From contig CAUJFM010000278.1 of the NCBI GenBank assembly GCA_963169595.1, forward strand, positions 1-11,246: DNA of 11,246 bases, in the 5' to 3' direction. This document shows positions 1 through 5,589 of the stretch, one piece after another; position 1 is the stretch's first letter; each line of letters starts with the position of its first letter. The translations under genes were made by a program, and so were the position numbers. The notes under the pieces are model-generated. The model ran no database searches. It was not told where the DNA came from and saw nothing but the letters and a program-made list of their open reading frames with translations. Origin of the DNA: Bacteroidota bacterium. Its GTDB lineage: Bacteria > Bacteroidota > Bacteroidia > Flavobacteriales_F > PHOS-HE28.

Positions 1-231
1 GAAGTGAACCTGGGCATTGACGGCGGAGGCTATGTGACAACATACAGCCACGCACTCGATACGAACCAGGAACTGGTGGAGGTGCTGGCCGGCAAGCTCG
101 GCGGCTTTGCGATCTACCTGGGTATCATGCTCTTCCTGAACCTGTACCTCTTCTTCCGCGGTCGCCGCAAGAGCCGCGAGAACCGTCCGCTGCCCCCCGC
201 CACGGATACAGCTGTCGCCGCTGCCTACTAA
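1..231 (+). CDS. C-terminal fragment of a membrane protein of unknown family (5' end outside window)
   Basis: The frame is open from the first base of the window to a TAA at 229-231, so this is most likely the 3' end of a longer gene. A GTG at position 4 could serve as a start, but nothing supports it. About 76 residues are visible. A polar, Gly- and Tyr-containing stretch is followed by one strongly hydrophobic segment (around FAIYLGIMLFLNLYLFF), then a basic cluster (RGRRKSRENR) and a Pro/Ala-rich tail. This is the look of a final transmembrane helix with a positively charged cytoplasmic end. I do not recognise the family and assign no function. It lies on the same strand as the epimerase gene but is separated from it by a GC-rich hairpin. 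Confidence 0.55.
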   Translation, partial: EVNLGIDGGGYVTTYSHALDTNQELVEVLAGKLGGFAIYLGIMLFLNLYLFFRGRRKSRENRPLPPATDTAVAAAY

Positions 232-238
232 ATCCCAT

Positions 239-258
239 GGGTGGGGACGACCCCGCCC
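239..258 (+). terminator. GC-rich hairpin between the membrane protein and the epimerase gene
   Basis: An 8-bp stem (239-246 with 251-258, one T-G wobble) closes on the 4-nt loop ACGA. It begins 7 nt after the upstream stop codon and ends 7 nt before the ATG at 266. No T-run follows, so it is not a textbook intrinsic terminator. It could end the upstream transcript, or it could be a structure in the leader of the epimerase mRNA. The fold is visible; the role is inferred. Confidence 0.35.
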
Positions 259-265
259 CGACCAC

Positions 266-1201
266 ATGAAGACCATTCTCCTCGCCGGCGGTACCGGCAC
301 CATGGGCCGGATCCTCCAGGATCACTTCGTGAAGCACGGGTGGCATGTGATCGTCCTGACGCGCCAGCCCGATCGGCACGCGAAGGACAGCGTGACCTTC
401 CTGCCCTGGGACGGCCGCACCCCCGGTGCCTGGACCCGTGAACTGGAGCGCGCCGATGTGGTGGTGAACCTCGCCGGCCGCAGCGTGGACTGCCGGTACA
501 CTGCCCGCAACAAGGCGCTCATCCTCAACAGCCGGGTGGACGCCACCCACGCGCTGGGCCAGGCCATCGAACGCTGCACCACGCCCCCGAAGCTGTGGAT
601 CAACCTGAGCAGCGCCACCGTGTACCGCCACGCCGAGGACCGCCCCATGGACGAGAACACCGGCGAGCTCGGCACCGACTTCAGTCCGCAGGTGGTACTG
701 GCCTGGGAAAAGGCCTTCTTCGCACACCCACGACCGGGCGTGCGCCAGGTGGCCGTGCGTTGCGCCATGGTGTTCAGCAGGCAGGGCGGTGTCCTCCCCC
801 GCTTCCGCCAACTGGTGCGCTTGGGACTGGGCGGGTACCACGGGCCGGGCACACAATATGTGAGCTGGGTGCACGAAGCGGACGTGGCCGGCTTCTTCCA
901 ATGGCTCATCGACACGCCACAGGCGGAAGGCATCCTCAACCTGGCCACACCGGAACCGCTGCCTGAGCGCGACCTGATGCGGCACCTCCGCGAGCGCATC
1001 GGCCACCTGCTGCACATCAACACCCCGGCCTGGACGCTGCCGATCGGCGCCTGGCTGATGCGCACCGAGGTGGAACTCGTGCTGAAGAGCCGGCGCGTGG
1101 TACCCACGCGGGCCTTGCAGCTCGGCTTCCGGTTCCGCTATCCACGGATCGAACCCGCTTTGGATGCCCTGTGCGCCAAGGCCCAACCTGTACGACCATG
1201 A
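266..1201 (+). CDS. TIGR01777 / SDR39U1-family NAD(P)-binding epimerase-like protein (YfcH-like)
   Basis: This 311-residue protein is an atypical extended short-chain dehydrogenase. A Rossmann nucleotide-binding motif GGTGTMG lies at residues 8-14 after the first beta strand. A DVVVNLAGRSVD stretch (64-75) and RNKALILNSRVDAT (81-94) match the family pattern after strand beta-4. The SSATVY segment (115-120) sits where the SDR catalytic Ser and Tyr lie, but no lysine follows at YxxxK. That departure is usual in this family. WVHEADVAGF (201-210) and the C-terminal region around RVVPTRALQLGF (277-288) match the DUF1731-type tail, and the length is normal. No substrate can be inferred; members are often annotated only as NAD-dependent epimerases and some act in cell division or plastid contexts. 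Its TGA overlaps the next ATG (ATGA), so the two genes are probably translationally coupled. Confidence 0.9.
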   Translation: MKTILLAGGTGTMGRILQDHFVKHGWHVIVLTRQPDRHAKDSVTFLPWDGRTPGAWTRELERADVVVNLAGRSVDCRYTARNKALILNSRVDATHALGQAIERCTTPPKLWINLSSATVYRHAEDRPMDENTGELGTDFSPQVVLAWEKAFFAHPRPGVRQVAVRCAMVFSRQGGVLPRFRQLVRLGLGGYHGPGTQYVSWVHEADVAGFFQWLIDTPQAEGILNLATPEPLPERDLMRHLRERIGHLLHINTPAWTLPIGAWLMRTEVELVLKSRRVVPTRALQLGFRFRYPRIEPALDALCAKAQPVRP

Positions 1202-1593
1202 AGACCTTCAAGCAACTGATGCGCTGTGATGGCAGCACCGGCCGCCTCACCTACCAACGCAACGTGGCCCTGCTCGCCGTGGGCAAGGCCGCGGTGGACC
1301 TGCTCACCCTGGTGTTGGTGCCAGCTACGGACGCCGGTGTGGTGGCCCTGTCGTGGCTGAACCCCTTCGTGCTCGTGGCCCCCTGGCTCAACGGTGCGAT
1401 GCCCCTCGCCGTCTGTCTGAGCACATTCGCCTTCTTCGCCGGGCTGGTGTGGAACAGCGTGCACCGCCTGCGTGACGCAGGGACCGTCCACTGGCTGGGG
1501 CTGCTCGCCGCCGTGCCCTTTGTGAACCTGCCGGCGGCCGTGGTGATGGCCCTGCTGCCCACGCGTCGCCACACGGTCTGGGACCTGGTGTGA
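1198..1593 (+). CDS. Small DUF805-like integral membrane protein
   Basis: This 131-residue protein has three or four hydrophobic segments (roughly residues 22-41, 46-63, 68-86 and 98-120). An N-terminal GSTGRLTYQRN (12-22) and a central VHRLRDAGTVHWLG (88-101) resemble the GRxxRxxY start and the 'RRLHDxGxSGW' signature of DUF805 membrane proteins. The match is by eye and moderate; an RDD-like protein is the main alternative. The ATG at 1198 is preferred over one nine codons upstream because it gives a 4-nt ATGA overlap with the epimerase stop and a normal cytoplasmic N-terminus. The overlap implies co-transcription with the epimerase. No enzymatic role is visible. Confidence 0.75.
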   Translation: MKTFKQLMRCDGSTGRLTYQRNVALLAVGKAAVDLLTLVLVPATDAGVVALSWLNPFVLVAPWLNGAMPLAVCLSTFAFFAGLVWNSVHRLRDAGTVHWLGLLAAVPFVNLPAAVVMALLPTRRHTVWDLV

Positions 1594-1612
1594 CCGGCAC
1601 CGCTCCTCCACG

Positions 1613-1644
1613 TCCCTCACCGTTCGTGTAACGCGCGCGAGGGA
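1613..1644 (+). terminator. Possible terminator hairpin after the epimerase/DUF805 pair
   Basis: TCCCTC (1613-1618) pairs with GAGGGA (1639-1644). Inside the loop CGTT (1621-1624) can pair with AACG (1630-1633), giving a stacked two-part stem. No T-tract follows. It starts about 20 nt after the stop at 1593 and lies before the ABC operon, which fits a transcript end, but the fold is only moderately convincing. Confidence 0.3.
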
Positions 1645-1659
1645 TGAGGCGATGTCCGG

Positions 1660-1667
1660 TACTTTCG
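1660..1667 (+). promoter_or_regulatory. Candidate Bacteroidota -7 box for the ABC export operon
   Basis: TACTTTCG matches the Bacteroidota -7 consensus TAnnTTTG except for one base. It ends 4 nt before the ATG at 1672, so a transcript starting at the usual distance would begin at or next to the start codon (leaderless). GTCCG (1654-1658) and CGGAC (1666-1670) form a small inverted repeat around it. No convincing TTTG -33 element is seen at the expected distance. Confidence 0.4.
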
Positions 1668-1671
1668 GACC

Positions 1672-2418
1672 ATGATCGTCCTGAAGGACATCCGCAAGGC
1701 CTACCGCACCGGGGCCAACCTCCTGCAGGTGCTGAAGGGCATCGACCTGGAGATCACCGATGGGGAGCTCGTGAGCATCATGGGCAGCTCCGGTTCCGGC
1801 AAGAGCACGCTCCTGAACATCATCGGCATCCTGGACAACTACGACAGCGGGGAATACCGGCTGGACGGCATGCTGATCAAGGGCCAGACGGAGACCGAGA
1901 GCGCCCTGTTGCGGAGCAAGTACATCGGGTACGTGTTCCAGAGCTTCAACCTGATCGGCTTCAAGAACGCCTTGGAGAACGTGGCCCTGCCGCTGTACTA
2001 CCAGGGTGTGCCGCGCCGCAAGCGCAACGAACTGGCCCTGGCCATGCTGGAGCGCGTGGGCCTGAAGGAGTGGGCCCATCACCTGCCCAACGAGATGAGC
2101 GGTGGTCAGAAACAGCGCGTGGCGATCGCTCGGGCACTGGTCGCCGACCCCAAGATCGTGCTGGCCGACGAGCCGACGGGCGCCCTGGACACCCGCACCA
2201 GCGCGGAGGTGATGGCCCTGCTCACCGAGGTGAACCGCGACCTGGGCAAGACCGTGCTGATCGTCACGCACGAGCGGGACGTGGCGGCGGCCACCCAACG
2301 CGTGATCTACCTGCGCGACGGGGTGATCGAGAACGCCCACCTGGACCCCAAGAGCCTGAGCACCTCCATGGACGGGGTGCGCGTCACGAACAAACCCGCA
2401 GGCGATGTTCGACCGTGA
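1672..2418 (+). CDS. ABC transporter ATP-binding protein, MacB/LolD-type
   Basis: This 248-residue cytoplasmic ATPase powers the exporter formed with the two downstream permeases. All nucleotide-binding motifs are intact: Walker A GSSGSGKST (38-46), Q-loop glutamine Q90 in YVFQSFNLI, signature MSGGQ (142-146, with Met for the usual Leu), Walker B IVLADE (162-167) with catalytic Glu167, D-loop ALD (171-173) and switch histidine H200. The family is the MacB/LolD/FtsE-like branch that works with FtsX-fold permeases. After the core there is a short polar tail of about 30 residues. The last 14 nt overlap the start of the first permease, so coupling is expected. The ATG at 1672 gives a normal N-terminus (MIVLKDIRKAY). 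Substrate is unknown; lipids, peptides, macrolide-like compounds and siderophores are all handled by relatives. Confidence 0.95.
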   Translation: MIVLKDIRKAYRTGANLLQVLKGIDLEITDGELVSIMGSSGSGKSTLLNIIGILDNYDSGEYRLDGMLIKGQTETESALLRSKYIGYVFQSFNLIGFKNALENVALPLYYQGVPRRKRNELALAMLERVGLKEWAHHLPNEMSGGQKQRVAIARALVADPKIVLADEPTGALDTRTSAEVMALLTEVNRDLGKTVLIVTHERDVAAATQRVIYLRDGVIENAHLDPKSLSTSMDGVRVTNKPAGDVRP

Positions 2419-3649
2419 GCAATGGGCCGAGATCTTCGAAAGCATCGGCAAGAACAAGATGCGCGCCGTGCTCACAGGCTTTGCCGTGTTCTGGGGGATC
2501 TTCATGCTGATCATCCTGTTGGGCGCCGGGGCCGGGTTGCGCAATGGCTTCAGCTACAACTTCCGGAACACGGCCACCAACAGCATCCGCCTGCACGGCA
2601 ATGAGACCAGCAAACCCTGGCAGGGCCTTCCGCCCAACCGGATCATCACCCTGGAGGAGGCCGACATCGAGGCCCTGCGCCACGCCATACCGGGCATCCA
2701 GTACATCAGCGGCCAGTACCGGGTGTGGCGGGGCAACAGCAGGCTGCGGTACGGCAAGAACACGGGCAGCTACAACATCCGAGGCATCCAGCCGGAGCAT
2801 CGGCACCTGCAGCACCAGCGCATCATCGCCGGCCGTTTCATCAACGAGGTGGACCAGGTGCAGGACCGCAAGGTGATCGTGATCGCCGAGGATTGCCGCC
2901 AGGAGCTCTTCAAGGGGGAGGACCCGCTCCACAAATGGGTGAGCGTGAACGGCATCCCCTTCGAGGTGGTGGGGCTTTACGAATTCGAGGCCGGTGGCAT
3001 GGAGCGCGGGTCGCGCAGCCCGGTCTTCATTCCGCTGAGCGCGGCCCAGAAGGTGTTCAACGCCAAGGGCCTCGTCGACGACATCACCTTCAGCTTCGCC
3101 GATGCCAGCATTGCCGGTGCCAAGGAGGCCGAGCAGCGCGCGGTGCACACCCTGGCACGCCGCCACAACTTCGACCCCACCGATGAGCGCGCCCTGTGGG
3201 TGAACAACAACGTGGAGAACGTGGGCACGGTCAGCTCCATCTTCAACGGCATCAACGCCTTCCTGTGGTTCGTGGGCATCGGCTCGCTCATCGCAGGGAT
3301 CGTGGGGGTGAGCAACATCATGCTCATCGTGGTGAAGGAGCGCACCAAGGAACTGGGGATCCGCAAGGCCCTGGGCGCCACCCCGGCCAAGGTGGTGGGC
3401 CAGATCCTCATGGAGGCCATCTTCCTCACGGGCATGGCCGGCTGGGCGGGCCTGGTGCTGGGCGTCTTCCTGATGGAAGGCATCGCCAGCGTGGTGCCCG
3501 GCAGCGAGTTCTTCCGCGACCCCACCATCCAGATCGATGTGGCGTTGTGGGCCCTCCTTGCGTTGATCGTTTCCGGTGCCCTGGCCGGCTACATCCCGGC
3601 CCGCCGCGCCGCCGCCATCCGTCCCATCGAAGCCCTGCGATACGAATAG
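2405..3649 (+). CDS. ABC transporter permease, MacB periplasmic core plus FtsX domain (first of a pair)
   Basis: This 414-residue protein has the MacB topology. A short cytoplasmic N-terminus leads to one membrane helix (about 21-45), then a large periplasmic MacB_PCD domain (about 50-270), then three helices (about 283-310, 335-362 and 376-398) forming the FtsX domain. Family landmarks are the ERTKELGIRKALGATP coupling segment (312-327) after helix 2 and the PARRAAAIRPIEALRYE ending (398-414). The start overlaps the ATPase gene by 14 nt and the stop is 2 nt before the next permease, so all three are one translation unit. Unlike true MacB, the ATPase is a separate polypeptide. It probably pairs with the second permease as a heterodimer, because the two are similar along their length but not identical. 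Confidence 0.93.
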   Translation: MFDREQWAEIFESIGKNKMRAVLTGFAVFWGIFMLIILLGAGAGLRNGFSYNFRNTATNSIRLHGNETSKPWQGLPPNRIITLEEADIEALRHAIPGIQYISGQYRVWRGNSRLRYGKNTGSYNIRGIQPEHRHLQHQRIIAGRFINEVDQVQDRKVIVIAEDCRQELFKGEDPLHKWVSVNGIPFEVVGLYEFEAGGMERGSRSPVFIPLSAAQKVFNAKGLVDDITFSFADASIAGAKEAEQRAVHTLARRHNFDPTDERALWVNNNVENVGTVSSIFNGINAFLWFVGIGSLIAGIVGVSNIMLIVVKERTKELGIRKALGATPAKVVGQILMEAIFLTGMAGWAGLVLGVFLMEGIASVVPGSEFFRDPTIQIDVALWALLALIVSGALAGYIPARRAAAIRPIEALRYE

Positions 3650-3651
3650 CC

Positions 3652-4899
3652 ATGTTCGACAACGACCGCTGGGGCGAGATCTGGAACACGCTGAGCCGCA
3701 ACAAGCTCCGCAGCTTCCTCACCATGTTCGGTGTGGGCTGGGGCATCTTCATGCTCGTGGTGATGCTGGGCATGGGCAACGGCCTGAAGAACGCCGTGCT
3801 CGGCGGCTTCGAAGGGTTCGCCACCAACAGCGCCTTCATGTGGACCATGCCCACCACCAAACCCTATGCGGGGTTCCAGAAGGGGCGCTACTTCAACTTC
3901 GACAACGAGGACATCGACATCATCCGCCGCAATGTGCCGGGCCTGGAGAGCTGCATCCCGCAACTGCAGCTGGGCGGCTGGCAGGGCGGCAACACGGTGA
4001 CCTACGGCAACAAGAACGGTGCCTTCAGCATCTATGGCTGTGAACCGGCCGTGTTGCAGGTGGAGGCCGTGCGCATCCCCCAGGGCCGCTTCCTCAACGA
4101 GGCCGACCTGCGGAACGAGCGCAAGGTGGCCGTTATCGGGGTTGAAGTGGTGCAGCAGCTCTTCGGCGCACAGGACCCGCTGGGTGAACACATCAAGGTG
4201 AACGGCGTGTATTTCCAGGTGGTGGGCGTTTCCAAGAAGAAGAGCAGCGCCGAGATGGGCGACAACCCGGATGCCAAGATCTACGTGCCCTTCACCACCT
4301 TCCAGAAGGCCTTCAACAGCTTGAACGAGGTGCACTGGTTCACGCTGGTGGCCAAACCGGGCGTGGACGTGGCCGATGTGGAGAAACAGGTGCGCCTGCT
4401 GATGGCCCGCAAGCACAAGGTGGACCCCACGGACGAAGGCGCCTTCGGGGGGTGGAACATGCAGGAGTTCTACAACAACATGAACGGCCTGTTCCTGGGC
4501 ATCGGGGGGCTGAGCTGGTTCGTGGGGATCTGCACCCTGCTGGCGGGCGTGATCGGCATCGGCAACATCATGCTGGTGAGCATCCAGGAGCGCACCAAGG
4601 AGATCGGCATCCGCCGCAGCATCGGCGCCACGCCCAAGGCCATTACGGGACAGATCGTGCAGGAGGCCCTCACCCTCACCTTCATCGCGGGCTACTTCGG
4701 ACTGCTGGCGGGCGTGGGTGTGCTGGAGGCCGTGCGCAGCGTGGCGGGCGAGGCCGACTTCTTCAAGAACCCCGGCGTGGACCTCTTCGTCGCGCTCGTT
4801 GCCTTCGCCGTGCTGATCGGCGCGGGGCTTCTGGCCGGCCTCCTTCCAGCGCGGCGCGCATTGGCGATCAAGGCTGTTGATGCATTAAGGGCAGAATGA
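3652..4899 (+). CDS. ABC transporter permease, MacB periplasmic core plus FtsX domain (second of a pair)
   Basis: This 415-residue paralogue of the preceding permease has the same layout: an N-terminal helix (about 21-45), a periplasmic MacB_PCD domain (about 50-275) and three C-terminal helices (about 283-311, 338-362 and 376-399). The two proteins start alike (MFDREQW versus MFDNDRW) and share a KVDPT/NFDPT-type motif before the second helix. The coupling segment ERTKEIGIRRSIGATP (313-328) and the ending PARRALAIKAVDALRAE (399-415) are conserved. ATG at 3652 is chosen because it matches the paralogue start and follows its stop by 2 nt; the same frame is open further upstream, but that part only shadows the first permease. 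The pair looks like an old tandem duplication that has diverged. Confidence 0.93.
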   Translation: MFDNDRWGEIWNTLSRNKLRSFLTMFGVGWGIFMLVVMLGMGNGLKNAVLGGFEGFATNSAFMWTMPTTKPYAGFQKGRYFNFDNEDIDIIRRNVPGLESCIPQLQLGGWQGGNTVTYGNKNGAFSIYGCEPAVLQVEAVRIPQGRFLNEADLRNERKVAVIGVEVVQQLFGAQDPLGEHIKVNGVYFQVVGVSKKKSSAEMGDNPDAKIYVPFTTFQKAFNSLNEVHWFTLVAKPGVDVADVEKQVRLLMARKHKVDPTDEGAFGGWNMQEFYNNMNGLFLGIGGLSWFVGICTLLAGVIGIGNIMLVSIQERTKEIGIRRSIGATPKAITGQIVQEALTLTFIAGYFGLLAGVGVLEAVRSVAGEADFFKNPGVDLFVALVAFAVLIGAGLLAGLLPARRALAIKAVDALRAE

Positions 4900-4908
4900 T
4901 GGAAAGAG

Positions 4909-4928
4909 GTTGTCGGTTGATGGTTGTC
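4909..4928 (-). repeat. Left inverted repeat of the four-helix cassette
   Basis: Read on the minus strand it is GACAACCATCAACCGACAAC. The right copy reads GACAACCGAGAACCGACAAC on the plus strand. Only the three central bases differ. The outer nine bases on this side (ACCGACAAC on the minus strand) occur twice more in direct orientation at the right end. Confidence 0.7.
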
Positions 4929-4933
4929 CGGCT

Positions 4934-4950
4934 GGCTGATGACATCAGCC
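4934..4950. repeat. 17-bp perfect palindrome inside the left end of the cassette
   Basis: GGCTGATG and CATCAGCC are exact reverse complements around a single central A. As RNA it could form a 7-bp stem with a GAC loop. It lies just inside the left inverted repeat and 34 nt after the permease stop. It could act as a transcript end or pause, or as a protein-binding palindrome. Its core TGACATCAG recurs at 5550-5558 near the right end, which ties it to the cassette rather than to the operon. Confidence 0.5.
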
Positions 4951-5020
4951 CCATCAACTGCACCCCATGGACCGACCATCTCCTTCAGGATAATAGCTAT
5001 CCACGAACCAATTGAGCATC

Positions 5021-5494
5021 ATGGCGACCATCCGCAGTTTCCAAGATCTCAGGGTCTGGCAGCAATGCCGGAGCATTCGGAGGGCGATCAGTTCGGCGGT
5101 CAAAAGCTGGCCAGCGGAAGAACGTTTCCGGCTCGTGGACCAGATCACCCGCTCAAGCCGTTCCAGCACATCCAACATTGCCGAAGGATATGGACGGTTC
5201 CATGAGCGTGATAACGTTCGGTTCTGTCGCATGGCCAGAGGGTCGCTCTACGAGACCCAGGACCATCTGATCACAGCTCTTGACGAGGGATGGATGCGTG
5301 AGGAGGAAGTGAACGCGCTGATGGTCCAGATCGAGGATGCCATCATCACCCTCAACGGCTACATGCGCTACCTGCTCCGACACGCGGACAACCCGTCCGG
5401 CCAGGTGTCCGAACCATCGGAGAACTACGGGGAGCTGTCCGGCCCTGTCGGTGATCCACCCAATGCTGACCAGCCCTTCATGGCCGACCTGTAA
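5021..5494 (+). CDS. Four-helix bundle protein (23S rRNA intervening-sequence protein family) with C-terminal extension
   Basis: The 157-residue product matches the small S23/IVP family (TIGR02436, related to the Avd accessory proteins). Visible landmarks are an N-terminal FQDLRVWQQ (7-15), the hallmark LVDQITRSSRSSTSNIAEGYGR spanning about residues 38-59, and helix 3 with RGSLYETQDHL. These proteins are all-alpha and oligomerise, and may bind nucleic acid; the cellular role of stand-alone copies is unclear. The family is usually about 115-130 residues. Here the bundle ends near residue 121 (YLLRHAD), followed by roughly 35 Pro-, Gly- and Ser-rich residues that look disordered. ATG 5021 is preferred to an in-frame TTG at 5012. 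The gene shares strand with the exporter operon but has no obvious link to transport and lies within an inverted-repeat-bounded block. Confidence 0.9.
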   Translation: MATIRSFQDLRVWQQCRSIRRAISSAVKSWPAEERFRLVDQITRSSRSSTSNIAEGYGRFHERDNVRFCRMARGSLYETQDHLITALDEGWMREEEVNALMVQIEDAIITLNGYMRYLLRHADNPSGQVSEPSENYGELSGPVGDPPNADQPFMADL

Positions 5495-5515
5495 CCGATC
5501 ATCCGACCTGCAACC
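5484..5515 (+). repeat. Short direct repeat spanning the four-helix gene stop codon
   Basis: CCGACCTGTAACC at 5484-5496 and CCGACCTGCAACC at 5503-5515 differ at one base and are 19 nt apart. The first copy contains the TAA stop. Further degenerate CCGAC/ACAAC words fill the interval to 5577, including ACCGACAAC at 5541-5549 and 5569-5577. The 3' flank thus appears built from a repeated short motif. Confidence 0.5.
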
Positions 5516-5589
5516 AACCACCGTGGTCGATCGCCAGGCGACCGACAACTGACATCAGACAACCGAGAACCGACAACGGCCCTCACACC

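Larger units (their letters stand above)
4909..5577. mobile_element. Putative inverted-repeat-bounded cassette carrying a four-helix-bundle gene
   Basis: A 669-bp block interrupts the exporter operon between the second permease and the adaptor. Its ends are 20-bp imperfect inverted repeats (17 of 20 matching) at 4909-4928 and 5558-5577. The left end lies 9 nt after the permease stop and the right end 12 nt before the adaptor start, so nearly the whole interval belongs to the block. It is less GC-rich than its surroundings: 50% in 5161-5220 and 58% in 5221-5280, against 67% in 4741-4800. It encodes no transposase, and no target-site duplication is visible. Calling it mobile is an inference from the repeats, composition and position. 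Confidence 0.4.

Noticed and set aside
125..1186. Long minus-strand open frame (353 codons) opposite the epimerase gene
   Set aside because: It is antisense to a well-supported SDR protein and its His/Gly/Ala-rich translation has no domain features, typical of high-GC shadow frames.
1171..1197. Earlier ATG for the DUF805-like protein
   Set aside because: It adds nine residues inside the epimerase end; the ATGA overlap at 1198 is the more usual arrangement.
1138..2544. 468-codon minus-strand open frame across the DUF805-like gene and ABC ATPase
   Set aside because: It spans several real plus-strand genes and an intergenic gap, and its translation is low-complexity, His- and Gln-rich.
3196..3651. 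Upstream extension of the second permease
   Set aside because: This part is out of frame with the first permease it overlaps and translates to compositionally biased sequence; ATG 3652 matches the paralogue's start.
4900..5589. Target-site duplication flanking the four-helix cassette
   Set aside because: The bases just outside the two inverted repeats (4900-4908 and 5578-5589) show no matching direct repeat, so insertion by a duplicating transposase is not supported.
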